The notes: a model not told the origin generated them from the sequence alone. Positions 26,276-35,804 are shown, numbered from the stretch's first letter. The stretch is DNA of 64,000 nt from Chloroflexota bacterium (GCA_022824225.1 JAJEAH010000007.1:46613-110612); one strand, 5' to 3'. Program-made: numbers and translations.

Positions 26276-27235
26276 CTACCTCACGCTCCCCTGGGCCGAA
26301 TCAGCGTTGGGTACACCGAACATCTCACCAAGCATGGGCCGCACCAACTCCCAGTCCGGCAGCAGCACGTAAGCGCCGCCCTCGGTCACGTAGTCATAAA
26401 CTAGCGGCGGTTCGATCACCCGCGCGTCGATTGGTTCGTCTCGCAGCAGGTAAAGGTCGCGCAGCAAGAGAAGCTGTTCGGCGTGAGACAGGTCGGTCTC
26501 GATAATCTCATTGAATCGCTGGTAAAGCAGCGGAAACAGCGCAACCATCTCATCGCGAAACAGGCCCGCGTGGGCCGATGCAATCACATTCTGCTGGCGG
26601 CCCATGCGCCGGAAGTCGTTGTCCGGATGCCGCGTACGGGCGTAGATGAGAGCGGTTTCGCCGTCCATGTGTTGCGGGCCCTTGGGAATGAAGATGCTGG
26701 TATAGCCATAGTCCATGGTGGGATAGGTATGATCGACGAGGTCCTTGGCTACCGTAACGTCAATACCGCCAAAGGCGTCGACGAGGTCGATGAAGCCGGC
26801 AAAGTCCACCGCCACCACGGCGTGCACCGGCACGTCGAAGACGGCTTCCACCGTTCGGCGCGCCAACGCCGCCCCGCTCTCTTCGTACACTTCGCCAAAG
26901 AAGTAGGCGGCATTGATGCGGTACCAGCCATAGTCGGGGATGGGCACCCACAGATCACGGGGGATGGAAAGCAGCGAAAGCGAACGGGTCTTGCGCTCGA
27001 TACTGAGCAGCATGATGACGTCGCTGCGCGATTGTTCATGGGGCGCTCGCCGGTCGAGCCCCACGAGCAATACGGTGAAGCGCTCGCCGGTTGCCAAGTC
27101 GGGCTGGGCGCTCTCGGCGCGGGCGACAGGCGCGGCCGCGAATGCCAATAGCGCCCACAGGAGCGCCGCGCCGCAGAGCGCCAATGCCCGCGGCCGCAGG
27201 AGAGAAGGTATGTCACTGCGGAACGGCGCGATCAC
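26276..27235 (-). CDS. LCP (LytR-CpsA-Psr) family protein
   Basis: 319 residues. N-terminal hydrophobic segment LRPRALALCGAALLWALLAF predicts a signal anchor. The LCP domain follows: FTVLLVGLDRR, RSDVIMLLSIERKTRSLSLLSIPRDLWVPIP, INAAYFFGE, FGGIDVTV and ARTRHPDNDFRRMGRQQ. The conserved Arg/Asp residues of the pyrophosphate-lipid site are present. LCP enzymes transfer polyprenyl-phosphate-linked glycopolymers to the cell wall or to proteins. The GTG start overlaps the dnaE stop (GTGA), an unusual coupling. Confidence 0.88.
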   Translation of the reverse strand: MIAPFRSDIPSLLRPRALALCGAALLWALLAFAAAPVARAESAQPDLATGERFTVLLVGLDRRAPHEQSRSDVIMLLSIERKTRSLSLLSIPRDLWVPIPDYGWYRINAAYFFGEVYEESGAALARRTVEAVFDVPVHAVVAVDFAGFIDLVDAFGGIDVTVAKDLVDHTYPTMDYGYTSIFIPKGPQHMDGETALIYARTRHPDNDFRRMGRQQNVIASAHAGLFRDEMVALFPLLYQRFNEIIETDLSHAEQLLLLRDLYLLRDEPIDARVIEPPLVYDYVTEGGAYVLLPDWELVRPMLGEMFGVPNADSAQGSVR

Positions 27236-30200
27236 GTAGCCGCCTTTCGTAGAGGGGCCGTTCCCAAGAGGTCCTCGATTTCGTCCTCTACTTCCGGCGT
27301 GAGGGCGATGAGGTCATGGGTATCGATGCGCACGTGCACGCCATTGAGAATGATCCGCAGCGCCACCCGGGTGTCCCCGGGATTGCGGCTCAAGACGTTC
27401 GCGAGTCGCTGCAAGCGACCCAGGTCTTCCGACTCATCCTGCGTGCGCTGCAGGACCAGTTCCACCGCCGGCCCCGACGGCACGGCGTCCTCGACCGGCG
27501 CGAAATCCTCTGCCGCAGCATCTGCTGCCCCAGTCTGGGCAGCGACGGCGCCTGCTGCCGGCGACCCGGCATCGATTTGCGTATCTGAGCCGGCTGGCCC
27601 GTCCGTAGCGGCGGCCGCCCCGGCCGGGACTCTTGGCTCGGAATCTTGGGGAGGACCCGCTTGTTCGGCGGGCGCGGCCGGATCGGCAGACACAGCCTCG
27701 TCCGCGGCCGGCGCAGTTGACTTTGCGGCTGGCGTACCCACATCGGTGCCCGCAGATTCGGCCCCCGTATCACGGTCGTCCCGCAACCAGGCCGGCAGTT
27801 CGCCGTCCCGCACGGATGGCGGACCGTCGCCATTGACCGGCGCGACGCCCGGCGGCAGTCCGGCGGTCGATTCCCCAACTGTTGTAGAAGTCGTTCCCGC
27901 CGCTTCGTCCAGCGGCGTGACGGCCTCCGCCAAGACGCGCAGCGCCTCGTCGCGGCTGTCCTGTTCAACGCGTCCGTTGACGACGAGAAAGGCGCCGTCC
28001 TCCAGCAACCCCGCGCACTGGCCGTAGAGCTTGGGAAAGACGATGATACCCATCTGTCCGCGTTCGTCTTCCAACTTGACCTCGGCCATGTACTGCCGTT
28101 TACGGGTGAAGATCTTGCGCACCGACTCCACCCGGCCCGCCAGCGTCACGCGCTTGCCTTCACGCTCTTTGGTGACATCTGCGGTCGTGGCATTGGCCGC
28201 GGCCCGCATCCGTTCGCTCTGCGCCTTGAACGGATTCTCGGTGAGGTAGTCGCCGAGCAACTCCTTCTCCCACAGGCCCTTTTCTTCCGGCGTGGCCGGA
28301 TCGGCCTGCGGCAAGGTAAAGCGCGTCAATTCCGCCACCTGCTCCTCACCCAAAAACGTTTCGAACAGCGTGGGGCCCTGGTTGCTGGCGCTCTGCGCCC
28401 GCTGTGTGGCCGGCAGCACGTCGTCGAGACTCTTGAGCAACGCCGCGCGATCGCCCATACCGTCCAGCGCGCCCACTTTGATCAGGCTTTCCAGGGCGCG
28501 CCGGTTCACGAGGCGTTGATCGATGCGCAGGCAGAAGTCGTAGAAGTCTTGATACGGCTCAGCGGCGCGCTGGGTAGCGATTGCCTGGGCCGCCGCCGTA
28601 CCCACGTTCTTCACCGCGGCCAGGCCAAAGTAGATTGTGTCGTCCTTGATGGCGAAATTCGCCTCGCTGGCATTCACATTCGGCGGCGCCACGTTCACGC
28701 CCAGCCGTCCGCACTCCCGCACCGCATCGACCATACGCTCCGTGTTGCCCAATTCCGTGCTCAAAACGGCCGTCATGTACTCAGCGGGGTAGTTGGCTTT
28801 GAGATAGGCGGTCTGGTAGGCGATGGTGCCGTAGCACGCCGCATGCGCCTGGTTGAAACCGTAGCGGGCGAACGGTTCGAAGTCGTTGAAGATTTCTTCC
28901 GCAACCTGCTTGGCAACACCGTTAGCCACCGCGCCCTGCACAAATCGCTCGCGGTGTTCCTGTAGCTCGTGAGCAATCTTCTTGCGCACGGCGTAGCAGA
29001 GCTTGTCCGCCTCCGCCAGGGTGTATCCCGCCACGGCCTGGGCCACGGCCATCACGTCTTCCTGGTAGACCATGATGCCGTAGGTGCGCTCGAGCACTGA
29101 CGACATCAGCGGGTGGCGGGACGAAATCTCCTGCCTGCCGTGCCGGCGGGCGACGTAGTCCGGAATGTACGCCATGGGGCCGGGACGGTACAGCGCCACC
29201 AGAGCCATTACGTCCTCGATGCGGTTCGGCTGCAACTCCTTTACGTGGCGGCGCATGCCGTCGGATTCCAACTGAAACACACCCGTCGTCTCGCCGGAGG
29301 AGAGCAGGGCGAAGGTCGCGCTATCGTCTACGGGAATCTGCTTGAGGTCGAGTTGCTTGCCCCGCGCCTCCGCTATGAAGCGCACGGCGCGGTCGAGCAC
29401 GGTGAGGTTGCGCAGGCCCAGGAAGTCCATCTTGAGCAAACCGATTTGCTCGATGGCGTTCATCTCGAACTGGGTCATGACGCCGTCGTCGCCGATATTG
29501 CGCTGCAGGGGCACGTACTCGGTGAGGGGTTCCCGGGAAATCACCACGCCTGCCGCATGGGTGGAAGCATGACGCGCCACGCCTTCCAGCCGCTTCGCCA
29601 GTTCCAGCAGACGCGAAACTTGCGGGTCCTCCTCAGTGAGGCGTTGCAGATCGGGCGAATTCTCCAGCGCGTCGTCCACGGTGGACATGGCCGGCACGAG
29701 CTTTGCCACCCGGTCCACCTCGCCGTAAGCCATGCCGAGTGCCCGGCCCACGTCGCGCACCGCCGCTTTCGCCTTCATCGTGCCAAAGGTGATGATTTGC
29801 GCGACGTGATCGGCGCCGTACTTTTCCGTTACGTAGTCGATGACCTCATCGCGGCGCACGTCCATGAGGTCTACGTCGATGTCGGGCATGGTGTAGCGCG
29901 AGGGATTCAGGAAGCGCTCGAACATCAGGCCGTAGTGCAACGGATCGATGTCCGTTATCCCGGCCGTATAGCAGGCCAAGCTGCCCGCCGCCGAACCCCG
30001 CACGGTGGTAGGTATGCCCTGCTCCTTGGCCCAATTCACGAAGTCCGCCACGATGAGGATGTAGGACGCGAACCCCATCTCGCAGATGACGTTGAGTTCG
30101 TATTCCAGCCGCTCCTGGGCTTCGGCATGGCCGTCAGGATAGAGCTTCGCCAGACCCGCCGCGCACACTTCGTGCAGGTACGACCGCTCCGTATGCCCTT

Positions 30201-31071
30201 CCGGCACCGCAAAGTGAGGCAATATGCGCTGGTCCAGGGCCAATTCCACGTTGCACGCGTCGGCGATCTTCATCGTGTTTTCTAGGGCTTCGGGCAGGTC
30301 GGCGAACTGCTCCCACATCTCCTTGGCGCTGCGCAGATAGAACGTCTCCGAGCCCATGCGCATCCGGTTGTCGTTGTCCATGTTGCTGTTCGTCTGGATG
30401 CAGAGCAGCACCTCGTGGGCTTCGGCATCTTCGGGCCGGGTATAGTGCCCGTCGTTGGTTGCCACCAACGGCACATCGAGCTCCTGGGCCAACGCCACCA
30501 GCTTTTCCCTGACCTCGCGTTCCCAGTCCATGCCGTGGTCTTGAATCTCTATGTAGTTGTTGTCCGGTCCGAAGAGGTCGCGGTAGAACTGCGCCGCTTC
30601 CCGGGCCTTCTCCTCATTGCCGTCCTGGAGCGCCCGGGGCACTTCGCCGGACGGGCAGCCGGACAAGCAGATGAGGCCCTCGTGGTACTGGGTTAGCAGT
30701 TCGCGGTCCACCCGCGGCTTGTAGTAGAAGCCCTCGAGCTGGGCCAGCGTGGCCAGCTTCACCAGGTTCTGGTAGCCCTGGTTATTCTTGGCGAGGAGGG
30801 TCAGGTGGTACTGCCGGTCGTCCACTTTCGGCTCACGGTCGGTGCGCGTGCGCGTGGCAACGTATACTTCGCAGCCAATAATCGGCTTGATGCCCCGGCT
30901 GCGGGCCTCTTGGTAGAACTCGATCGCGCCATAGAGCACGCCGTGGTCGGTGAGCGCGATGGCGGAAAACTCCAGTTTCCGCGCCCGGTCCATCAATTCC
31001 GGCATGCGGCTCATGCCGTCCAGCAGACTGTAGTGGGTATGCAGATGCAGGTGGGTAAACGGCTGCTTCAA
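27232..31071 (-). CDS. dnaE: DNA polymerase III subunit alpha
   Basis: Replicative polymerase catalytic subunit, about 1279 residues. The N-terminal PHP domain has HLHLHTHYS, LTDHGVLYG and IIGCEVY. The palm motif PDIDVDLMDVRR carries catalytic Asps. Then come KMDFLGLRNL, the finger/HhH regions, and an OB-fold (VTLAGRVESVRKIFTRKRQY). After the OB-fold there is a ~150-residue Ala/Pro/Asp-rich low-complexity insert, then a ~70-residue folded tail (VELVLQRTQDE...). TTG 31071 is preferred because GAGGAG lies 9 bp upstream and it begins KQPFTHLHLHTHYS. The ORF-track TTG at 31122 is the alternative. Translationally coupled to the LCP gene downstream. Confidence 0.93.
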   Translation of the reverse strand: MKQPFTHLHLHTHYSLLDGMSRMPELMDRARKLEFSAIALTDHGVLYGAIEFYQEARSRGIKPIIGCEVYVATRTRTDREPKVDDRQYHLTLLAKNNQGYQNLVKLATLAQLEGFYYKPRVDRELLTQYHEGLICLSGCPSGEVPRALQDGNEEKAREAAQFYRDLFGPDNNYIEIQDHGMDWEREVREKLVALAQELDVPLVATNDGHYTRPEDAEAHEVLLCIQTNSNMDNDNRMRMGSETFYLRSAKEMWEQFADLPEALENTMKIADACNVELALDQRILPHFAVPEGHTERSYLHEVCAAGLAKLYPDGHAEAQERLEYELNVICEMGFASYILIVADFVNWAKEQGIPTTVRGSAAGSLACYTAGITDIDPLHYGLMFERFLNPSRYTMPDIDVDLMDVRRDEVIDYVTEKYGADHVAQIITFGTMKAKAAVRDVGRALGMAYGEVDRVAKLVPAMSTVDDALENSPDLQRLTEEDPQVSRLLELAKRLEGVARHASTHAAGVVISREPLTEYVPLQRNIGDDGVMTQFEMNAIEQIGLLKMDFLGLRNLTVLDRAVRFIAEARGKQLDLKQIPVDDSATFALLSSGETTGVFQLESDGMRRHVKELQPNRIEDVMALVALYRPGPMAYIPDYVARRHGRQEISSRHPLMSSVLERTYGIMVYQEDVMAVAQAVAGYTLAEADKLCYAVRKKIAHELQEHRERFVQGAVANGVAKQVAEEIFNDFEPFARYGFNQAHAACYGTIAYQTAYLKANYPAEYMTAVLSTELGNTERMVDAVRECGRLGVNVAPPNVNASEANFAIKDDTIYFGLAAVKNVGTAAAQAIATQRAAEPYQDFYDFCLRIDQRLVNRRALESLIKVGALDGMGDRAALLKSLDDVLPATQRAQSASNQGPTLFETFLGEEQVAELTRFTLPQADPATPEEKGLWEKELLGDYLTENPFKAQSERMRAAANATTADVTKEREGKRVTLAGRVESVRKIFTRKRQYMAEVKLEDERGQMGIIVFPKLYGQCAGLLEDGAFLVVNGRVEQDSRDEALRVLAEAVTPLDEAAGTTSTTVGESTAGLPPGVAPVNGDGPPSVRDGELPAWLRDDRDTGAESAGTDVGTPAAKSTAPAADEAVSADPAAPAEQAGPPQDSEPRVPAGAAAATDGPAGSDTQIDAGSPAAGAVAAQTGAADAAAEDFAPVEDAVPSGPAVELVLQRTQDESEDLGRLQRLANVLSRNPGDTRVALRIILNGVHVRIDTHDLIALTPEVEDEIEDLLGTAPLRKAAT

Positions 31072-31762
31072 GTGAGCGGACTCCTCAGGGTGCGTTGCGG
31101 GACGGCGCGCGGTCTCCGGCAAGACCTAGGATACCTGGACTGCGGAGGGAAGGAAAGCCAAAACTGGCCCGGCGCAAAGCGCATACTTAGGGCGCAAAAC
31201 AGCCCGATTCCGCCTGCCGCAAGGGTCTCACAGCGGCGGGAAGAAGAGCAGAAAAGTTGCGCCGATTTCGACTGCGCTGGCGCAGTTTCGAACTTACGTC
31301 TACTTGGCGCTGTGCTGCGGCGAAACCCGCTGCGCCTGCGTGTAGCCGGGGCCGCTCATTCCTCCGGACGGAGAGTCGTCTCATTCCGAGGTGCGCGCGC
31401 CAATACGAGCCGGAGCCCCACGCACGGCCACAGCTATTTGAGCCCCCTGCTGCCCGCGGGCGCCGCGACCGGCCGTGTATGCGCGCACTGCCGGTCAGAA
31501 TGCCGTCTGCTTCTGCTATGTGCACGCCAGCGCGGGCCGCCGCACGCACAGCCGCAAATTTCCGAGTCTCCTGCTGCCGTGTTGGCGCCCACGTTGACCG
31601 CGTCCGCGCGCACCGCCGGCCAGAGTGCCGTCTGATTCTCTAATTTGCTCGCAAACGCGGTCCAGGCCCGCAACCCGGCGCAGAGCGCCGGTCTCCCGGC
31701 GCAAAGCAAAAGCCCCGCTCTCGAGCAGCGAGGCCTCACTGGTCGTATTGTCGTCGTTTCGG
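31072..31762. repeat. Intergenic region with ~128-bp imperfect tandem duplication
   Basis: Two related blocks, around 31470-31515 (CGCGCACTGCCGGTCAGAAT) and 31598-31640 (CGCGCACCGCCGGCCAGAGT), each followed by GCCGTCTG and preceded by CTGCTGCC-rich sequence. No gene, tRNA or known RNA is seen between dnaE and the HesB-family gene. Confidence 0.5.
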
Positions 31763-32122
31763 TCAGGTGCTGCAGGGCCGCGCCGTGCCGGCGCTTTCGG
31801 CCGTATCGAACGACTGGCCGCACGAGCACGATTGGGCGGCATTGGGATTGAGGATCGTAAACCCGCCGCCAATGAGCGAATCGCTAAAGTCGATCTCCGA
31901 GCCGCTGAGGTACATGAGGCTGAACGGGTCCACGAACACGCGCACACCCTCGTTCTCGATCACCTCGTCACCGTCGTCGGCGCGCTCCTCCATGGACATG
32001 CCGTACTGAAACCCGGAACACCCGCCCGGCGACACAAACACCCGCAGCCCCGCATCGGGACTCTCATGCTCCGTCAACAAGCCCTGTAGTTGTTCCACCG
32101 CCGTCGCAGTCATTGAAAGCAT
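31763..32122 (-). CDS. HesB/IscA/ErpA-family iron-sulfur carrier protein
   Basis: 119 residues; A-type carrier that hands Fe-S clusters to apo-proteins. The three family Cys are present: GGCSGFQYG and CSCGQSF, along with GLRVFVSPGG and NPNAAQSC. It is slightly longer than usual at the C-terminus (~14 extra residues, FDTAESAGTARPCST). ATG 32122 or ATG 32113 could start it; neither has a good Shine-Dalgarno. Lies 7 kb from the suf operon on the same strand, so it probably serves the same pathway though not co-transcribed. Confidence 0.88.
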   Translation of the reverse strand: MLSMTATAVEQLQGLLTEHESPDAGLRVFVSPGGCSGFQYGMSMEERADDGDEVIENEGVRVFVDPFSLMYLSGSEIDFSDSLIGGGFTILNPNAAQSCSCGQSFDTAESAGTARPCST

Positions 32123-32490
32123 CGGATTTAGCCCTAATTGAACGGCCCTAATGAGAAATCAACGGCCACAATCAACCTGCACTTGGAATCGTACTGTTTC
32201 TCCCGTCACTAGTCAAGTAGTGCCGAAGTCGACTGGATGGACTCGGATAGGCAGAAGTTTCACCAAATCAGCCGTAATCCCAGTGCAGCGGCGTCTCCAA
32301 CGTAGCTACAAGTAAGCGGATCGGTGCTTGACGCTGTGGCTTGGTGTTGCGTAGCATGGGAAATGGAGGCCGTGCTAGGCGGGGAGTTAGCGGTGCCCTG
32401 TACCCGCAATCCGCTATAGCGGGGTCGAAGGCTTTCCGTGAGGTTCTAGTTTCTTCGGAGGCTGCTGCGTGGTATGCGGTGTTGATGGTT
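32123..32490. other. Leader region before the SRP RNA, no gene
   Basis: Contains a 12-bp palindrome CCGCTATAGCGG near 32389 and a TATGCG-type -10 about 14 bp before the SRP RNA. No ORF worth calling. Confidence 0.4.
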
Positions 32491-32575
32491 GGGTCTTGCG
32501 CGGCGAGAGCCCGTGAACCCCGTCAGGTCCGGAAGGAAGCAGCGGTAAGCGGCCACTTTCGGGTGCCGCAAGGTA
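32491..32575 (+). ncRNA. ffs: Signal recognition particle RNA (bacterial small type)
   Basis: The universally conserved domain IV is present: GTCAGGTCCGGAAGGAAGCA followed by GCGGTAAG, opposite CCGTGAACCC. Outer arms GTCTTGCGCGGC and GCCGCAAGGT pair to close the hairpin, giving an ~85-nt RNA. It binds Ffh to target ribosomes with membrane or secreted proteins to the translocon. Exact ends are estimated. Confidence 0.9.
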
Positions 32576-32982
32576 GCTTGGCCGGAGCTAGCGCCGCGTG
32601 GGCGCTTCGGAGAACTGGATCGAAGGAAAGGCACGGCCTCTCTCTGTCTCATTCACTGCGTCGATGCGGGTAGCCGCCGGCAGCCAAGCACAGCCGGACG
32701 CTGCCTGCGATTCCGATCCCTGGTCAATTCTGCCGACCCTCTGCCTGCGCCTGTACGGCGCACACTGACGAGGCGAAAATCCTGCTGCGCCATGGCCGCC
32801 TTTGCCTGCGCCTGCGCGGCGCACCCATTGATTGCTTTGCCCTCGCGTCAAAACGGAATTTGGCTTGCCTGTGCTTCACTTGGGGCCGTGTCCGGCGCGC
32901 GGCGGGAAGTTTGATTTGCGCCCCTTTGATTTGCGCCCCCTTGCAGACCACACAGCGGAGTGAACGGGCGCGGCCGGCTTCC
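32576..32982. other. Non-coding stretch, degenerate GCCTGCGCCTG repeats
   Basis: Two copies of GCCTGCGCCTGxxCGGCGCAC at ~32743 and ~32807, and a direct repeat TTTGATTTGCGCCCC at ~32912-32940. No protein recognised on either strand. Confidence 0.4.
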
Positions 32983-33062
32983 TGATGGCCATTCCGGCGA
33001 AGGCCGGATTCCAGGCGGGAGCGGCGAAGATGGATTCCGGCTTTCGCCGGAATGACGGACCG
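32983..33062. repeat. Pair of inverted ATTCCGGC palindromes
   Basis: CATTCCGGCGAAGGCCGGAT and, 25 bp later, GATTCCGGCTTTCGCCGGAA in opposite orientation. This is the widespread extragenic ATTCCGGCGAAAGCCGGAAT hairpin family, related to the ATTCCCG units at 1.3 and 1.45 kb. Confidence 0.75.
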
Positions 33063-33173
33063 GGCGCTCTGTTTGCAGAGCAGTGACGCGAACCCTGGTG
33101 CGCTCTTCACTTCCCCACAGCGGGAATTCCAGCAACACCGGGAATCCAGTTACATTGGACGGCGCTCTCTTCA

Positions 33174-33356
33174 GAGCCTGTTTACGATCTTCTTTGGGGG
33201 GGTCTGCAAGTCTGATGTTAGCCATTCGCGCTGAGGGCTGCGCGAAGCCCCTGTCGAAGCACTAACGGCTATTTGGCAACTTGCGGCGGTTTCATTCCTT
33301 CTCCAAGAAGCTCTGGAAGAACGGCATTCGGAGGAAAGATGAATGTAAACAGGCTC
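33174..33356. mobile_element. Short non-autonomous element with IS5-like terminal repeats
   Basis: The left end GAGCCTGTTTACGATCTTCT and the complement of the right end (GAGCCTGTTTACATTCATCT) are imperfect inverted repeats. TCA flanks both sides, which fits a 3-bp TNA target duplication of the ISL2 group of IS5-type elements. At ~183 bp with no ORF it would be a MITE or an internal-deletion remnant. No intact transposase is seen in the window. Confidence 0.5.
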
Positions 33357-33429
33357 TCAGAACGCCTGGTTTACCGCAGCCTGAAGCAAACGAGACGCCG
33401 TGAACATGGACTCTAGATTCCTCGCTGCG

Positions 33430-33745
33430 CTCGAAATGACACAACGCTGTGCCCGGATTGACACAACGCTGTGCCCGGATTGACACAGCGCTTTCCCCGG
33501 ATTGACACTGTGCTGCGCCCGGCATGGCCCAGCATGACACGGTGCTGCGCTTGGAAAGACAGACGACGCGCCCCTCGTGTTTTCCTCTCACATTCACTCA
33601 TTTTCCCATCTTTTTCAGCATATAAGTGGCGCGGTGCTGCTCCCGGAATTACACGATGCTGCCCCGAAATTACACAGTCCTGCGCTCGACATGACACGGT
33701 GCTGCGTCCGAATTGTCGCAGTGCCGCGCCCGGACTGACATGAAG
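33430..33745. repeat. Degenerate ~22-26-bp tandem array
   Basis: Repeats of ATTGACACAACGCTGTGCCC and variants (33436-33550 and 33640-33740) interrupted by a ~75-bp block (GACAGACGACGCGCCCCTCG ... CAGCATATAAGTGGC) that is also found at 7047-7112. The array begins with half of a CTCGCTGCGCTCGAAATGACA palindrome. No coding potential is convincing. Confidence 0.65.
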
Positions 33746-34161
33746 TTCAACTGCTGCCCAGTGGGGAAAGGTCTTACGCCAACGGATTGTTCGAAGCAAA
33801 CTCCCCTTGGGCTCACGGGCATCGTGGGCTGCATTCTGCGACGCGTCCGGTCCGGCAGCGCCCCGGCGCCATAGCTGGGCAAGCTCGTTTCGCGCAGGAA
33901 TCCACTGCTGGCCCGAAAGGGCGATTGACGTGCTCACAAGTAACACAGCCGTTGAGTTTGGCGGCATTGTATCGCCTCTGGCGGGACGCTAAGCTATAAC
34001 CTGCCGACCTTGGCGCAGCGTGGCCGGACCCGGGTGGGGGACGTACGCTTGCCATCGCCAAAAGAAAAACCACGCGCGTGGGCCCGAGGATGCGGCCAAA
34101 CCGCCACGCTTGCCATTGCTCACAGTGAGACCGCCTCAGACGCACCCAAGGAGTGTACAGC
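33746..34161. other. Upstream region of the TIM-barrel gene, no gene recognised
   Basis: Holds TATAACCTGCC near 33995, a possible -10, and AAGGAG just before the gene at 34162. The ORF-track frames here (for example 33787-33999) show no family signature. Confidence 0.35.
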
Positions 34162-35028
34162 ATGTACGAGAAGATTAGCGGTTTTGGCGACGAAATCACC
34201 GATGACTTTGGGTCGCAACTCGATGCGATGCAGGAGATGGGTATCAACTATATCGAAGTCCGCAACCTGGCCCTCGGCGGCGGCGCCAAAGCGGTTGTCG
34301 TCGATCTCTCGGATGATGAGTTGCGCGCCGCGAAGCGGGAACTCGACAGCCGCGGCATGCGCGTGTCCGCAATCGGCTCGCCGATCGGCAAGATCTCGAT
34401 CAACGACGACTTTGCCGCGCACCTGGAACGCTTCAAAGGCGCATTGCGGGCCGCCGACATTCTGGAAACCGACTACATCCGCATGTTTTCGTTCTTCATG
34501 CCGGAGGGCAAAGACCCGCAGAGCTACCGCGATGAAGTGATGCGCCGCTTGCGGGCGCTGAGCGACGCCGCCCGCGCGCACCGAGCCGAAATCATGCTCC
34601 TGCACGAGAACGAGAGTGACATCTACGGTGATACGGCCGACCGTTGCCGGGACATCTTCGAGTCGGTTGGCACTGAGAACTTGCGCCTGACCCTGGACCC
34701 GGCGAATTTCGTGTCCTGCGGGGTGCGGCCCTTCAGCGAGGCGCTGCCGGCGCTCCGGCCGTGGCTGCACTATGTGCACGTGAAAGACAAGGAATCACCC
34801 AAAGGCAAGGTCGTGATTGCCGGGGAAGGCAGCGCCGAGTGGCGGGAACTGCTGGGCGCGCTGAAGGAACAGGAATACGACGGCTTCTTCTCGCTTGAGC
34901 CGCACTTGCAGGTGGCGGGCCGCTCCTTTGGCTACACGGGACGCGATCTCTTTGCCAAAGCCCACGCCGGGCTCATGAACTTGCTGGCGGAGACCGGTTG
35001 GCAGAGCGCCGGGGCCAACGCGTCGTAA
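34162..35028 (+). CDS. Sugar phosphate isomerase/epimerase (AP-endonuclease-2 TIM barrel)
   Basis: 288 residues of the xylose-isomerase-like barrel. Metal and substrate positions typical of the family are seen: LLHENES (Glu), LTLDPANFV (Asp), HYVHVKDKE (His/Asp) and GEGSAEW, with FFSLEPHL near the end (Glu). ATG 34162 has AAGGAG 8 bp upstream; the ORF-track GTG at 34153 overlaps that site. Such enzymes isomerise or epimerise sugars and sugar acids or dehydrate inosose. Exact substrate unknown. Monocistronic. Confidence 0.83.
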   Translation: MYEKISGFGDEITDDFGSQLDAMQEMGINYIEVRNLALGGGAKAVVVDLSDDELRAAKRELDSRGMRVSAIGSPIGKISINDDFAAHLERFKGALRAADILETDYIRMFSFFMPEGKDPQSYRDEVMRRLRALSDAARAHRAEIMLLHENESDIYGDTADRCRDIFESVGTENLRLTLDPANFVSCGVRPFSEALPALRPWLHYVHVKDKESPKGKVVIAGEGSAEWRELLGALKEQEYDGFFSLEPHLQVAGRSFGYTGRDLFAKAHAGLMNLLAETGWQSAGANAS

Positions 35029-35082
35029 GCGTTGTTTGCGCGAACACCGGGCCGTGCACCCTTCAGCCCCCGCGCGCCGGCT

Positions 35083-35457
35083 CTAGACGTCCTCAGCGGC
35101 GGGCAATTGCGCCTGCGCTTCGGCTTTGGCTTGAAAACTGGGGGGCTTGCCGTGCCGCTGGGCCAGTTCGGTGTACACGTCGTCCGGCGACAGACCGCTG
35201 TCCGCCAGCAGCACGATGCAGTGGAACCATAGGTCTGCCACTTCCGCCGTGAGTTCGCCGCGCGTTTGGTTCTTGGCGGCCAACACCACCTCCAGCGCTT
35301 CCTCGCCCACCTTGCGGGCGATGCGGTCCACGCCGCCCTGCAGCAGGTGTGTGACGTACGACCCCTCCGGCAGCGTCCGTTGCCGCTCCAGAACAGTCTG
35401 GAACACCTCATCCAGAATTGCGGCGTTGGTCGCAGCTCGTGCATCGTCAGCGCCCAT
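35083..35457 (-). CDS. hisE: Phosphoribosyl-ATP pyrophosphatase
   Basis: 124 residues; second step of histidine biosynthesis, hydrolysing PR-ATP to PR-AMP. MazG-like signature: ILDEVFQTVLERQRTLPEGSYV, KVGEEALEVVLAAKN (the metal-binding EExxE) and ELTAEVADLWFH. ATG 35457 follows GAGGAGTAGCC, where that TAG is the hisI stop, so hisI and hisE are tightly coupled. The ORF-track start 35490 would overlap hisI by 30 bp. The C-terminus has a ~20-residue Gln/Ala tail. Confidence 0.93.
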   Translation of the reverse strand: MGADDARAATNAAILDEVFQTVLERQRTLPEGSYVTHLLQGGVDRIARKVGEEALEVVLAAKNQTRGELTAEVADLWFHCIVLLADSGLSPDDVYTELAQRHGKPPSFQAKAEAQAQLPAAEDV

Positions 35458-35459
35458 GG

Positions 35460-35804
35460 CTACTCCTCCGCCAGCAACCGAAAATAGCACGACACGTTTC
35501 CCGTGTGGCAGGTCGGCCCTTCCGGCTTGGCCAGGATGAGCAACGAGTTGTCCTCGCAGTTGCGGTACACATCCACCACATTCAGGAAATTGCCGCTGGT
35601 TGCGCCCTTAAGCCACGGTTCCTGGCGGCTGCGACTCCAAAACCACACGCGCCCCGTAGCCAGCGTCTTCGCCAGCATCTCTTTGGTCATGAAGCCGAGC
35701 ATGAGCACCTGCGTAGTGCTCGCATCCTGCACCACCGCGGGCACAAGCCCTTGTTCGTCGAAGTGCAGGCGCTCGATGGCGCGCTTAGTGGTAGTCTCGC
35801 TCAT
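35460..35804 (-). CDS. hisI: Phosphoribosyl-AMP cyclohydrolase
   Basis: 114 residues; opens the adenine ring of PR-AMP in histidine biosynthesis. Zinc Cys in NCEDNSLL and CHTGNVSCYFR; metal-binding VWFWSRSRQEPWLKG and substrate loop GATSGN are intact. First gene of a two-gene hisI-hisE operon. The rest of the his pathway is not in the window. Separate HisI and HisE proteins, rather than the fused HisIE of enterobacteria, are usual in many phyla. Confidence 0.94.
   Translation of the reverse strand: MSETTTKRAIERLHFDEQGLVPAVVQDASTTQVLMLGFMTKEMLAKTLATGRVWFWSRSRQEPWLKGATSGNFLNVVDVYRNCEDNSLLILAKPEGPTCHTGNVSCYFRLLAEE

Noticed and set aside
29113-30285. 390-codon plus-strand ORF inside dnaE
   Set aside because: Antisense shadow; dnaE motifs run unbroken on the minus strand.
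33430-33745. CRISPR-like or VNTR coding repeats
   Set aside because: Units are degenerate with no constant spacer and no sustained open frame with protein-like composition.
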